Source: Symmachiella dynata (GTDB taxonomy: Bacteria; Planctomycetota; Planctomycetia; Planctomycetales; Planctomycetaceae). From it: a stretch of 64,000 nucleotides of DNA. Positions within the stretch are counted from its first letter, which is position 1; each line of letters opens with the position of its first letter. Positions 33,657-43,225 of this stretch are shown here, one piece after another. The stretch covers positions 1,975,001 through 2,039,000 of the forward strand of contig NZ_CP036276.1 of the NCBI RefSeq assembly GCF_007747995.1, read 5' to 3'. The translations under genes and the position numbers were made by a program. The notes beneath the pieces are model-generated. The model was not told the DNA's origin, did no database searches, and saw nothing but the letters and a program-made list of their open reading frames with translations.

Positions 33657-36116
33657 TTACTCCTTCTCCTGAGTGGCATCGGCCGCGGCCGGTTGGGGCT
33701 CCTCAGCAGGTTTTGCTTCGTCCCCCGGTTTTTCTTCCTTGGCTGGTTCTTCTTCGTTGGCCGGTTCCTCGATCTCATCCAGATATTCTAGATCGACGAT
33801 GGCGGACTGCAGTACCTCTTTGGTCTTGTTGTTCTGCACAAAAGCAGCGAGTTTCAGTCTCACCGGTCCGATGGGATAAATCCCATACTTGAATTCTTTT
33901 CCAAGCAGATTGCTACGCATCTCTTCGTACTCTTGCAGTTCGTCAAGCAATTGTTGACGGTAGTCTTCCAGCAAGAGCTCTGTTTGAAATGCCAATTTTC
34001 CATCTTGGGGAGCAATGCCCTCAGCTCCGCCCGGCATGATACGCACGAGATTTTCATGCAACAGCACACCGCTGGGTGTCTCGACTGCGACCTCTTCCTC
34101 CACCAATACCAACCGCAATCGGATGTCGTCTCCAAATTTTGAATTGGACAAAGCCTCGACATCAATCTTCATCCGATCTGCTTCGACCTTGGTGTTGAGT
34201 TTTAGCTCAATGTCGACGGTCTCTGCCAAGAGCGGTTCCACAAAGTTTCGGATGTTTTCATAGATTGTCGCAGAGTGCGACAGACGTCCAGGCTCTACAT
34301 AGATCTGTTTGCCATCTATGAACATCGATGGGACGACCCGTGAGTTGTAATAGCTGAGTCGATCCTTACACGGCGGACCAGCCATGGGATCGGGCTCTTC
34401 GGTGGGTAAATGGTAACGTAGGGCCACAAGTTCCGACGGGCCAAAAGCGTGCGTCAATCCCGACACCGCCACATCAATCCCCACGCCGAGAGGGGCGTCG
34501 GCCGTGGTGAAATATTCCAACAACACAACGCGGTTTTGAGTCCCTGGTTTTGTTGGCCGTGGCTCCATTTGGTCGGTCACAAAACTACGAATGCCATTGC
34601 GGTAGGACTTGAGGATATGTTGGATAAACGCGCCTTGATCACCGGCATTTTCGCCATGTTTCTCCCATAACTCCTTCAATTTTTTTGTCACCGGCGTATA
34701 ACCTGGCCGCCCTTCAAAAGTTTGATCCAAGCTTTGCTTCATGTTGGGCAAACAGGCCAGTTCCGAATAGATCTCAAGAGCGCCGGCAAAATCACCGCGG
34801 GACTCCAGCATCTCAGCGGCGTAGTAAGCGCCCAGCGGTTCAAAGGGATGCGCTTTATGAAAAGCGATCATTCGCTGCAACGCTTCATCAGTCTCGCCAA
34901 TTTCTTGGTACATCATTGCCGTATGAAACGGAACCAAGATCGTCCATGTCTGCGGCGACGTGTCGGACAAAAACTTTTCAGCTTCAAGAAGGTGTTTTAA
35001 GGCCAGTTGGGGGTGTTTCTTGTATTCGGCAATTGCGACGCCCGCTTCGACGACCGCTTGCTGACGCATCCGTTCCCCCCAGTATGCGGAGTTTTCGATG
35101 AGCGAATCCGCCAGTTCGCTGATTTCTGCCTCCTCCAAACCCCGGCCGGTTTCTGATTTCATCATCCGCATAAAAGTGTCCATCGCCAGTGGACTCTCTG
35201 GAAAATCCTTGGTGAATTGTTTATTCGCGGCAAATTCGTCTTCGGCGATGGTTGCATCGCTAAATTCCTTCAGTCCCAAGGAGGGTTTCACTCCGCCGGT
35301 TTGGGCCATCGATTTGGCTGCCGTCGCTCGCAACTTGCCGGGACGGGCCGCATTTTTATCGGCAATGAAATTCCCGATCACAGTTCCGTCTCGCAGTTGC
35401 CCTGTAAAGACATAGGTGTGTTCAATGGAGGAATTGACAGGCACCAGCACGACTCGGAGAGTTAAGATTCCGTCGTCGACTGCGATGGATTCGACACGCA
35501 CTGACTCATTTTGATTGTTGAAATCCACCACTTCGGCCGACACCATGCCATCTTCGTCTCTGATGTCCAGGATCCAAAAGGGAATGTCGCGCCCTTGGAG
35601 CGAAACCATTGCGACCCAACGGCCATTCAGCGAAGTCCGGTTGGCAAGCATGGCATCTGGGGAGGTGGGATAGCGGTCGACGAATCCGATCAAGTCGGAC
35701 AGTTGAACCGTGTCGGCCGGTTGGTCGTCCTCAGCCGGCAGGACCACCTCACCTGATTGGTAGGGCAGCACTGAACTGCCGACGTAAGTCCATCCCGCTG
35801 CGTTATCGAGGCTCGGTTGCAACAAAATCAGATATTGTTGCCCTTCGTCAAACTGCACAGTGGTCAACGCCCCGTCATGCCCCACGACGACCGTTTCCTC
35901 TTTTCGTCCCCGACCCCGCAAGGCGCGGTCGATCGCGACCTTCACGCTGCCTGCCTCCCGCAGATCTGCTGTCTCCAGAGCGGTTGCAATGAGAACCCGC
36001 TTGGCGCGAGGCAACAATTCGGGCAACTGGGATTCACTGCCCGCTACGCGATCCGCATAGCTGCCAAGCGTAACTGACGTAACGAACAGCGAAAACAACA
36101 ATCGTGAAAACATCAC
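33657..36116 (-). CDS. Large exported TPR/thioredoxin-like protein with missing redox cysteines
   Basis: The 819-residue product has a signal peptide (MMFSRLLFSLFVTSVTLGSYA). The first 250 residues are beta-rich, about 300-500 are helical TPR-like (SDATIAEDEFAANKQFTKDFPES, then pairs of amphipathic helices), and around 525-625 lies a thioredoxin-like domain (NRVVLLEYFTTADAPLG, later LVALRYHLPTEEPDPMAG, SRVVPSMFIDGK with a cis-proline-type VPS). Planctomycete relatives of this domain, as I recall them, carry CPPC at the place of ADAP here; no CxxC is visible. The C-terminus is an acidic, Pro/Glu/Lys-rich tail. No enzymatic role can be stated. It is one gene, with no obvious partner. Confidence 0.75.
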   Translation of the reverse strand: MMFSRLLFSLFVTSVTLGSYADRVAGSESQLPELLPRAKRVLIATALETADLREAGSVKVAIDRALRGRGRKEETVVVGHDGALTTVQFDEGQQYLILLQPSLDNAAGWTYVGSSVLPYQSGEVVLPAEDDQPADTVQLSDLIGFVDRYPTSPDAMLANRTSLNGRWVAMVSLQGRDIPFWILDIRDEDGMVSAEVVDFNNQNESVRVESIAVDDGILTLRVVLVPVNSSIEHTYVFTGQLRDGTVIGNFIADKNAARPGKLRATAAKSMAQTGGVKPSLGLKEFSDATIAEDEFAANKQFTKDFPESPLAMDTFMRMMKSETGRGLEEAEISELADSLIENSAYWGERMRQQAVVEAGVAIAEYKKHPQLALKHLLEAEKFLSDTSPQTWTILVPFHTAMMYQEIGETDEALQRMIAFHKAHPFEPLGAYYAAEMLESRGDFAGALEIYSELACLPNMKQSLDQTFEGRPGYTPVTKKLKELWEKHGENAGDQGAFIQHILKSYRNGIRSFVTDQMEPRPTKPGTQNRVVLLEYFTTADAPLGVGIDVAVSGLTHAFGPSELVALRYHLPTEEPDPMAGPPCKDRLSYYNSRVVPSMFIDGKQIYVEPGRLSHSATIYENIRNFVEPLLAETVDIELKLNTKVEADRMKIDVEALSNSKFGDDIRLRLVLVEEEVAVETPSGVLLHENLVRIMPGGAEGIAPQDGKLAFQTELLLEDYRQQLLDELQEYEEMRSNLLGKEFKYGIYPIGPVRLKLAAFVQNNKTKEVLQSAIVDLEYLDEIEEPANEEEPAKEEKPGDEAKPAEEPQPAAADATQEKE

Positions 36117-36682
36117 TTGATTCCTAACTTTAGATCACCGTTCGAATCGGGTCGGGTATTCAAACTGTCTACGCAAAATTCCGCCTGATTGTTGGCAAAA
36201 TCGAGGTCGGGCGGGATGTTGGCACTGGATTGGTCGATTAAACAGGGGGCACCATCATAAACCACGCGATCCGCCCTGCACAGCGTGACCGCTCCGGGCA
36301 AAACCTGCCGAAATCCAACCCCCCATTCAGTCGTGATCACAGCTGCAGGCTTGGTGAATCAACAGAGAAATTCTGGTGAGATTTTGAGTGAAAATAGGCG
36401 GCTATTGACGATTCTTCAGGACGGATCGCTCCTGCACCGCAAATTGAATTCCTCGACGGCGTATCGACCGGCATAAAAATCTGGTAAAAAAATGGTAATT
36501 GAGCACACGGATACACGCGGTCGGTCAAGGCCTCGAACGGAGCCTAAGACGTCACAACGAGGGGGATTCAGCGTCAGAATGCCTTAATCTGTTAGAGCGC
36601 GAGGTCGGGAGTCGTGTCCGCCGGTGCAGCGACAAATGGATCAGCCGGCAACAACAAAGCCCTTCAAATTTGAGACCCCTTG
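36117..36682. other. Divergent intergenic region before glgC
   Basis: 566 bases between the thioredoxin-like gene (minus) and glgC (plus). A minus-strand frame at 36113-36340 and a plus-strand frame at 36499-36960 exist but do not look like real proteins. I see no convincing RNA gene or repeat here. Confidence 0.45.
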
Positions 36683-37969
36683 ATGAAAAATATCATCTCC
36701 TTAATTCTCGGCGGTGGCCGTGGTACGCGACTGTTTCCTCTGACCAAATATCGCTCCAAACCGGCGGTCCCCTTCGCTGCGAAATATCGCCTGATCGATA
36801 TTCCGATCTCCAATTGCCTCAACAGCGGTTTGAATCAGGTTTATATCCTCACGCAATTCCTCAGCGTGAGTCTGCACCGCCATATCACCTCGACCTACAA
36901 ATTCGATACGTTCGCCGCTGGTTTTGTCGAAGCGCTGGCCGCGCAGCAAACCTTAGATAGCACTGATTGGTATCAAGGAACCGCCGACGCTGTCCGGCAA
37001 AACCTGCGATATATCCAACAGCGGGGGATCGAATATGTGCTCATTCTCTCCGGCGATCAGTTGTACCGCATGGATTACCGCGACATGTTCAAAACGCACA
37101 TGGAGAACGATGCCGATGTGACGATTGGCACGTTGCCGGTACCGCGGGAGGATGTGAGCGGCTTTGGAGTGGTCAAGTTGGATGAAAACGGCCGCGTCGT
37201 CGAATTCGCCGAGAAACCTCAAACCGAAGAAGATATCAATCATTACCGCACGTCACCGGAATGGTTGCGCAGCCGCGGATTAGAACCGCGCGGACGCGAG
37301 CATCTCGCCAGCATGGGCATCTATCTTTTCCGCCGCGACGTCCTCGTCGACTTGCTGACGCGCTACGAACATACCGATTTCGGCAAAGAGGTCTTTCCCA
37401 GTTCGATCGCCAGCCACCACGTACAATCCCATCTGTTTGACGGGTATTGGGAAGATGTTGGAACGATTCGCTCCTTCATGAAAGCCAACTTGGATCTCGT
37501 TTCCGAAAACCCGCCCATGGCGCTGGACACCGAAGAATTCCGCATTTATACCCGGCCGCGGTACCTGCCCCCCACACGAATGGCGGGCGCAATGGTCAAA
37601 GACAGCTTGATTGCCGACGGATGCACGATCGGCGCGGGGACAGTCATCGAAAATTCCGTCGTCGGCGTTCGTTGCCGTATCGGACGGGATGTGACAATCC
37701 GCGATTCCGTAATCATCGGTGCGGACTACTATGAATCTGACGAAGAATTGCAGCATAAATCGTCGTCCACTCCCGCTGTCGGGATCGGCGAACGAAGCGT
37801 CATTCAAGGGGCGATCATCGACAAAAACTGCCGCATCGGCAGCGACGTCCGCATTATCAACGACTCCGCCACTCAACAAAAAGAGTGCGACAATGTCACG
37901 ATCTGCGACGGCATCGTCGTCTGTGCGAAAGACTCCGTCCTGGCTGACGGCTGGAAACTAGAGCCGTAG
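36683..37969 (+). CDS. glgC: Glucose-1-phosphate adenylyltransferase
   Basis: Makes ADP-glucose from glucose 1-phosphate and ATP for glycogen or starch-like polymer synthesis. The 428-residue product has the nucleotidyltransferase start LILGGGRGTRLFPLT, KPAVPFAAKYRLIDIPISNCLNSG, SGDQLYRMDY, FAEKP, SMGIYLF, FDGYWEDVGTI and a C-terminal left-handed beta-helix (hexapeptide repeats around GCTIGAGTVI and SVVGVRCRIG). All belong to GlgC rather than GalU. Start ATG 36683 is next to a TTG. No other glycogen gene is in the window. Confidence 0.96.
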   Translation: MKNIISLILGGGRGTRLFPLTKYRSKPAVPFAAKYRLIDIPISNCLNSGLNQVYILTQFLSVSLHRHITSTYKFDTFAAGFVEALAAQQTLDSTDWYQGTADAVRQNLRYIQQRGIEYVLILSGDQLYRMDYRDMFKTHMENDADVTIGTLPVPREDVSGFGVVKLDENGRVVEFAEKPQTEEDINHYRTSPEWLRSRGLEPRGREHLASMGIYLFRRDVLVDLLTRYEHTDFGKEVFPSSIASHHVQSHLFDGYWEDVGTIRSFMKANLDLVSENPPMALDTEEFRIYTRPRYLPPTRMAGAMVKDSLIADGCTIGAGTVIENSVVGVRCRIGRDVTIRDSVIIGADYYESDEELQHKSSSTPAVGIGERSVIQGAIIDKNCRIGSDVRIINDSATQQKECDNVTICDGIVVCAKDSVLADGWKLEP

Positions 37970-38037
37970 CAGGAACACGATTTTGCGTTTCGCCACTAAA
38001 AAGTCTACGACGTTGTCGTGCGCCGGAATTCTCTCGG

Positions 38038-41000
38038 CTAGTCCTGCTCTTCCGTGGCCGCCGTTGCTTCAACCCGTGGTTGTCCCAGGCTTTGCAGATA
38101 CCGGTACAAATCCGCCAATTCCTCCGGCTGCAAATCCTTAAGCAGCCCCGCAGGCATCAGCGAGGTATTCACCAGACGTTGCGATTCGATATCCGTCGCT
38201 TCGATCCGATACGTCTGATTCAGACCGTTCCGCAGCGTGACGCCATCCACGGAATGGTAGACGACCAATCCGGTGAAGAGTTTGCCGGACTTAGTCTCCA
38301 CCACAGTCGTCTGATAGCGGGACGACACGTCACGATTGGGTTGTGCGATCGCCACAAACAAGTCGTCGCGGGAAAAACGCCGCGCCACACCTGCCAAGTC
38401 GGGACCAACCGATTTAGCTCCGCTGTGGCATTGGCTGCAGGAACGTGCTTTAAAAATCTCGGCACCGCGGGTGGCATCCCCCGCCTCCCAATCCACCGCC
38501 GCTAGACGCTGGCGAAGTTGCTCCGCATCTTCTTCGTTGCCGCCGGTCAATTCGGCAGCGCGATCGGGAAAGGTATTGGCCGCCCATTGCGTCCATTGAT
38601 CGATCACCTCCTGTTGAGGGATCGCACCGCTATCACCAAATGCAAAACCAAAGTCCTGCTTGGTATCACGCCGCAGCAACCGGATCGCTCGTTCTCGCAG
38701 ACGATAGTCCTGCTTCGTCCCCTGCAAGCGTCGCAGCACTCGCACCAAGGGGACCACTTCATCGGCTGAGAGATCCGCCGGCAATTGCCCCAAGGCGGCC
38801 AGCGACGAACTGATCACCTCAAATTGCGGTGACTCCAATCCGATCAGAAACTTCGAACGATCTTCGGCCTGTGGATCTTGCGACAAGGCGATCGTCACCG
38901 CTTCGCTGAGCGACATCTGTTCGTACAACTCCCGCAGGTAACTCCGCGTTTCATCGTTCATCACATTCGCAATGGCAAAGACGACATCGTTGTTCCAGGC
39001 ATAATTCTCATCCGCTTTGACAGCTTGCAACAACCGCTCGACCGCCCGCGGAATTTCCTTTTTGCTCAGACCATTCATGAACACCATGTGTCCCGGATGC
39101 CCAAATTTTTCCTGCTCGATCAACACCGCCGGCAATTCCGTATCGAGTTCCACCAATTGCAGATACATCTCGCGAATCCGATCGGTCCAGTTTGTATCTT
39201 CCTTCCAATCGCGTGCGGTCATCTTGGGTTCAATCTCCACCAGCGCCTTGGCAATGGCCGCCCGCTGCGTGGAGTTTCGCGCGACCGGAATCCGGCCGGC
39301 GATGAGCAAATGATGAATATCATCCGTCGGGCTCGATTCGTCCGTAATCTGGGCGAGCACTTTGTTGAGCACGTCGGGATTGTAAGAAGTCAAAACAGCA
39401 ATCAAGCGGCCCAACTCGTGGTCCAGCACTTTGTCTCCCGTGGGAAACAGATCGGCCAACACCGTGCGGGCATCGTCGAGTTGACGTTCCAGCGGCTCGA
39501 TATCCTCAGCAGCGGTATAACCCGACATCGCTGCCGGCACGCCGCGACGTTGCGCCAATCCTCCCAAACCGAGTTGCATCAGCCGTGTCGCGCGGATTTT
39601 TAATTCAGCAGGATGATCGCCTTTGAGCGCCAACTGAGCCGCCCGAACCGCATAGAGACTAATCCGAGTTTGCGCGGGATCGCGGCGAAACAAAAAGCCG
39701 GCCGTGTTAGAAATAATGCCCGACCAACCCAATTGCGGGACCGCTTTTCCCAGCGCGCGAAATGTGGCGTCGTCCAACTCACCCACAGCCCGCATTGCCG
39801 CGTGCCGTACAAACCGATCCCGGTCCACCAGCGATAACGACATCGCCGGCAACAGTTCCCCGGAGTTCGCAGCACCGGCTCCGCTGGCAAACGACTCCAC
39901 CGCAAACCGCCGCACGGTGGCGTCGGGATCGATCAAGTAGACCTGCAGTACCTCCGCATCCAATTCCGCATCCGGCTTGCGACCCAACGACCAAGCCACG
40001 GCAGCGCGGACCGCGGGCGACGCAGTCGTCGCAGCCTCGCTCGCCAATTCCCCGGAAATTCCGGTGTAGACTTCCGTCAAAATCTGCACCGCGCGAATCC
40101 GCTGCGCGTCGGACAACTGCGTGTCGAGCACCGCTTTCTCAAACGGTCCCACCCCCAATTTCTCCGCCACCGGCATCCACGCCTTGCGCGACCAACTGCT
40201 CAGTGGCTGCGGCGCATCCAAACAGGTCAGCAGTTCCTTTTGATCCGCAGTGGCTTCTTGGTCCGCAGCGACTTCGTCGCTTGGCTCTGCCGTGGTCTCC
40301 GCATCAGGTTGAGCATCACCTTCCGCCGTCGCTGTCTCCGGTTTCGGTTCGTCGCCGTCATATTGAATCCGATAAACCCCGCCCCGCGTCCCTCGTCCAC
40401 CCACGCTGACGTACAGACTGCCGTCGGGGCCCACTTCGATATCAGTCGGCGCGAAACCAAATTCTCCTTTACCCGTAATAAACTCCACCGGCTCGCTGGA
40501 ATAGGTCGAGCCTTCAGGCGCTAGCGGCATGGCGATCACCCGTCCGAAGGTCCAATCCTCGACGAACAACGCACCGCGATACTGTTCCGGGAACTGCGTG
40601 TGGCGATAAGAGACCACACCCGAGGGCGAACCCCGGCCGAATGCTCCCACCACGGGCGGCATGTCCAGAAAATAATCGGGAAATTTCCAATTCCGGCTGA
40701 CCCAACCCGCATCGCCTCCCGGCACAACATGAAAGACCCGCGTCGGCCGATACCAAGGGAGCGAAACCTCGCGTTCGCCGTCGCTGTCGAAGGTGAACAG
40801 ATCTCCAGCTTCGTTGAAGTCAAAGTCATAAGCATTGCGAAAACCATCGGCGAACACCTCGCCGCCCGTCAGATTTGGCTTGAGTCGCATCACCACACCC
40901 GCCCGTGGATGTTTCACCGGCGAACGGGGTAACGTCACATATTCGTCGTTCACTCCGCTCATATTGCCGGCAATCAGATACCACCAACCATCGGGGCCTT

Positions 41001-41445
41001 TGCGAATCGCGTGCGGACCGTGTTCGCCGCCGACTTCCGTCTTCAAAAACCGATCCGGCGGTCCGTCGGCGACTCCGTCAGCATCTCGATCGCGATAACG
41101 CAATAAGCCTTTCGCATCGACGCACAACAAATCATCGCCATGAAAATACATCCCCTGCGCGCCACTCTCGGGACCGTCAACAAACTGCTGAGCTTCATCC
41201 GCTCGGCCGTCCCCGTCACTGTCGATCAACCGTTTGACATACCCGCGTCCCGAAACGACCAACCGCCCCTGCGAATCGAACGTCATCGAGAACACATCGT
41301 GCGCCAAATCGTCATCGGCAAACAGCGTGGCCGTAAACCCTTCAGGAACCGTCAACGAAACCGGTTCGTCGGCCGGTAATGCAGCGGGCAGGAAAGCAGT
41401 AACGGCGAGAAAAAGCAAATGGCATCGCGAGGCAAGTCTCGGCAT
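38038..41445 (-). CDS. Planctomycete-type membrane-bound dehydrogenase-domain protein with HEAT region and C-terminal cytochrome c
   Basis: The 1135-residue product is the PVC/planctomycete type: an N-terminal signal peptide (RCHLLFLAVTAFLPAALPA), a beta-propeller (PEGFTATLFADDDL, DVFSMTFDSQGRLVVSGRGY, repeated SDGDGRAD and RDADGVADG loops, GPHAIRKGPDGWWYLIAGN, EDWTFGRVIAMPL), then helical HEAT-like repeats (AVAWSLGRKPDAELDAEVLQVY). The C-terminal cytochrome c segment has CSQCHSGAKSVGPDLAGV (haem ligands from about residue 1003) and the methionine in SLMPAGLLKDLQPEE. Family-typical calcium loops. The substrate of such proteins is unknown; a sugar or alcohol is suspected. Start ATG 41445 precedes the signal. 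It has no partner gene here. Confidence 0.93.
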   Translation of the reverse strand: MPRLASRCHLLFLAVTAFLPAALPADEPVSLTVPEGFTATLFADDDLAHDVFSMTFDSQGRLVVSGRGYVKRLIDSDGDGRADEAQQFVDGPESGAQGMYFHGDDLLCVDAKGLLRYRDRDADGVADGPPDRFLKTEVGGEHGPHAIRKGPDGWWYLIAGNMSGVNDEYVTLPRSPVKHPRAGVVMRLKPNLTGGEVFADGFRNAYDFDFNEAGDLFTFDSDGEREVSLPWYRPTRVFHVVPGGDAGWVSRNWKFPDYFLDMPPVVGAFGRGSPSGVVSYRHTQFPEQYRGALFVEDWTFGRVIAMPLAPEGSTYSSEPVEFITGKGEFGFAPTDIEVGPDGSLYVSVGGRGTRGGVYRIQYDGDEPKPETATAEGDAQPDAETTAEPSDEVAADQEATADQKELLTCLDAPQPLSSWSRKAWMPVAEKLGVGPFEKAVLDTQLSDAQRIRAVQILTEVYTGISGELASEAATTASPAVRAAVAWSLGRKPDAELDAEVLQVYLIDPDATVRRFAVESFASGAGAANSGELLPAMSLSLVDRDRFVRHAAMRAVGELDDATFRALGKAVPQLGWSGIISNTAGFLFRRDPAQTRISLYAVRAAQLALKGDHPAELKIRATRLMQLGLGGLAQRRGVPAAMSGYTAAEDIEPLERQLDDARTVLADLFPTGDKVLDHELGRLIAVLTSYNPDVLNKVLAQITDESSPTDDIHHLLIAGRIPVARNSTQRAAIAKALVEIEPKMTARDWKEDTNWTDRIREMYLQLVELDTELPAVLIEQEKFGHPGHMVFMNGLSKKEIPRAVERLLQAVKADENYAWNNDVVFAIANVMNDETRSYLRELYEQMSLSEAVTIALSQDPQAEDRSKFLIGLESPQFEVISSSLAALGQLPADLSADEVVPLVRVLRRLQGTKQDYRLRERAIRLLRRDTKQDFGFAFGDSGAIPQQEVIDQWTQWAANTFPDRAAELTGGNEEDAEQLRQRLAAVDWEAGDATRGAEIFKARSCSQCHSGAKSVGPDLAGVARRFSRDDLFVAIAQPNRDVSSRYQTTVVETKSGKLFTGLVVYHSVDGVTLRNGLNQTYRIEATDIESQRLVNTSLMPAGLLKDLQPEELADLYRYLQSLGQPRVEATAATEEQD

Positions 41446-41606
41446 GGATCGGCGATCTACGAAGCATGAATTAGGAAGAGCACCGCACACGTTTCGGCGG
41501 TGGAGGGCACAACAGAATGAAGAGACCGGCAACGGCCGCACCATTCAATGCCCCGCATCTTACTCGCAGACCCCATTTTCAAGCAATGCGGCCTTTTTTG
41601 GGGGGT

Positions 41607-41626
41607 GGCAGTAGGCGGTAGGCGGG
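41607..41626. repeat. Short GGCAGTA/GGCGGTA heptamer stretch
   Basis: GGCAGTAGGCGGTAGGCGG is the reverse-complement relative of the CTGCCTA array at 31121-31146, in two to three copies, between the cytochrome gene and the accessory block. Confidence 0.5.
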
Positions 41627-41703
41627 ACAAATTGGGGTGGTTGACTTGGTTTGAGTTCTTATTCCGCTGGATTTACTGGTGAGTCCTGACCAGGAATGTC
41701 ACG

Positions 41704-42237
41704 TTAGGAGAGCACTGCTTTGCGGATTGTTTTCACCAATTGTGGTTTTAAGCCCTCTTCTCGTCGAATCGATAGAAAGGAATTGATGACGTTGATGATT
41801 GACGATTGCTCCAACATTTCCTCATCCAGGAAGTTATTACCGTGAAGCCATGTTGCGACTTCTCCCCAACTCCACAGCTTCTGGCCCGATTTTGTGTCGC
41901 TCATGGGAGGCGGAAAATCCCCCGGGCCGCGTTGGCCCGAGACATATTGGTGCACCATTTGGCGGGAAACGGATAGACGGCGGGCGATGTCCGATTGCGT
42001 GACTTGGTCAGCCTCATCAATCCGCCACACTTGGTATCCCCCCCGATGCACGTCAGCGATGGCCGACAGCACGCCTTCAAGAAACGAATCCGCTTCTCGA
42101 TCGAAGGCGATGAAGACACGACCGCAACTTGAGCCGCACGTCCCATCATCGCAGCCCGCCTCAAACATCGCATTGGCAAATTCGTCCGTGGACTCGGTCA
42201 TGCCATCAATGAACAACGTGAATTCGTAGGTTTTCAA
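41704..42237 (-). CDS. HTH DNA-binding protein, probable antitoxin-like partner of the adjacent HicA-like protein
   Basis: About 177 residues from a TTG at 42237 that follows GGGGGA at good spacing; no ATG fits. The N-terminal 75 residues (KTYEFTLFIDGMTESTDEF, then the acidic FEAGCDDGTCG, FIAFDREADSFLEGVLSAI) resemble a widespread small domain found before HTHs. An HTH follows around 80-112 (VTQSDIARRLSVSRQMVHQYVSG), then GPGDFPPPM and a W-containing C-terminus. This protein type is often encoded beside a small HicA-like protein, as here. It probably autorepresses the pair and could neutralise it. Toxin-antitoxin function is inference. Confidence 0.72.
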   Translation of the reverse strand: MKTYEFTLFIDGMTESTDEFANAMFEAGCDDGTCGSSCGRVFIAFDREADSFLEGVLSAIADVHRGGYQVWRIDEADQVTQSDIARRLSVSRQMVHQYVSGQRGPGDFPPPMSDTKSGQKLWSWGEVATWLHGNNFLDEEMLEQSSIINVINSFLSIRREEGLKPQLVKTIRKAVLS

Positions 42238-42247
42238 AAATCCCCCT

Positions 42248-42469
42248 TTAGTGCGGGCAACGGTCAACAGCTCGCATCAGTCGTCGCGCATGGTTCTGTG
42301 CATTGCGCGGTGTTGAGTAAATGTTTTCGATGCAGCCGCCTCGTTCATTGTGCGGGCAAAACATTCTCCCCCATGTATGCCCGTGCGACATCACAATCAT
42401 CCAACCGTTTCGTTCCGCGTACTGGACGGCTTCTTCAATGTGCTGACTGGGATGTCGCGGTCGGCTCAT
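42248..42469 (-). CDS. Small HicA-like (dsRBD-fold mRNA-interferase-like) protein
   Basis: 73 residues from ATG 42469. IEEAVQYAERNGWMIVMSHGHTWGRMFCP matches the pattern of HicA-type RNases: an initial helix, then a strand with GW, then the S-H-x-H histidine element. The sequence continues GGCIENIYSTPRNAQNHARRLMRAVDRCP. Shares this C-terminal motif with a recurrent family that pairs with the HTH protein encoded 10 bases downstream. In HicA the histidine is catalytic; here His in SHGHTW is the candidate. Function as a toxin is inferred, not shown. The ribosome binding site is weak. Confidence 0.62.
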   Translation of the reverse strand: MSRPRHPSQHIEEAVQYAERNGWMIVMSHGHTWGRMFCPHNERGGCIENIYSTPRNAQNHARRLMRAVDRCPH

Positions 42470-42543
42470 GTGTATTTTGAATTGTATTGCCTGCTTGACG
42501 TTTGTCAATCTGATTGTCGCGAGGTACGCACCCAAAGGCAGTT

Positions 42544-43131
42544 TCACGCATATATAACGCTAGCCACAATCAAAACCACCGCGATACAAAAGCCCGCGGC
42601 GATGGCTTGTCCGATGGGAGTGCGGAAAAACGATTGGATGCCGACGGTGAGCGACCGTTGGGACGTGAACTCGAAACGATATCCCTGTTCGACGACGACA
42701 TCATCGAGAACTTCGACCTCCGCCAATGTATCCGACAACAGTTTGTCCTGATCCTCAAGCCGGACAGTAGTGATGTCGGCTAAACTGACCGGGTCGCTAA
42801 GCTGCCACGTCAATCCGTCTGCCGCAGAGGTGTCCGGTTTACTGCCCAACCTCACCTGATCGCCTCGATTGAGAAGCAAGATCAACCGGTAATCCGGCAA
42901 AGCTTCCTTTTGCTTGAAGAACGGCAACTCATGGTCGCGCGGTTCAGCTGCCGGGTCGAGAGCGGTCACCGTGATCGACGTCAAACCAGTGCTGCGTATT
43001 GCTGCCAGGATCACACACAATGACACGCTGATGACAATCACACCGACGGCTCCCCAACCGGCAATTCGCCAAGGGGAAGTATTTGGCGGGATGGCAGCAT
43101 CGGAATTCGGTTCAGCCTGAGTCGCCGTCAT
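42544..43131 (-). CDS. Membrane protein of unknown function
   Basis: 195 residues from ATG 43131 (good AAAGGAAACC upstream). It has two hydrophobic segments: AGWGAVGVIVISVSLCVILAAI near the N-terminus and IGQAIAAGFCIAVVLIVASVIYA at the extreme C-terminus. The middle 110 residues are extracytoplasmic, beta-rich and acidic (TSITVTALDPAAEPRDHEL, ADITTVRLEDQDK, VEVLDDVVVEQGYRFEF). No family recognised. The stop lies 75 bases before the HicA-like gene on the same strand; upstream is the ANSFG macro gene at 95 bases. A long upstream in-frame extension overlaps that gene and is not used. Confidence 0.68.
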   Translation of the reverse strand: MTATQAEPNSDAAIPPNTSPWRIAGWGAVGVIVISVSLCVILAAIRSTGLTSITVTALDPAAEPRDHELPFFKQKEALPDYRLILLLNRGDQVRLGSKPDTSAADGLTWQLSDPVSLADITTVRLEDQDKLLSDTLAEVEVLDDVVVEQGYRFEFTSQRSLTVGIQSFFRTPIGQAIAAGFCIAVVLIVASVIYA

Positions 43132-43158
43132 GGGGTTTCCTTTGGTTTCATTTAGTTC

Positions 43159-43183
43159 ACGGCAGACAGGAGCTTGCCTACGG
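43159..43183. repeat. Solo arm of the 68-base hairpin repeat
   Basis: ACGGCAGACAGGAGCTTGCC is close to the right arm of the element at 10180-10201 (GGCAGGCAGGAGCCTGCC) with a few changes. No partner arm was found nearby. Confidence 0.5.
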
Positions 43184-43225
43184 TCAAGTTTTTCTACTGA
43201 TCGAACGATTGCACGATATGCATTT

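Noticed and set aside
36130-36160. GTTCGAATC-like T-arm before the glgC region, suspected as tRNA
   Set aside because: No acceptor stem, D-arm or anticodon stem could be paired around it.
36113-36340. A 75-codon minus-strand frame overlapping the start of the thioredoxin-like gene
   Set aside because: No ribosome binding site or recognisable protein features; overlap of start and stop looks accidental.
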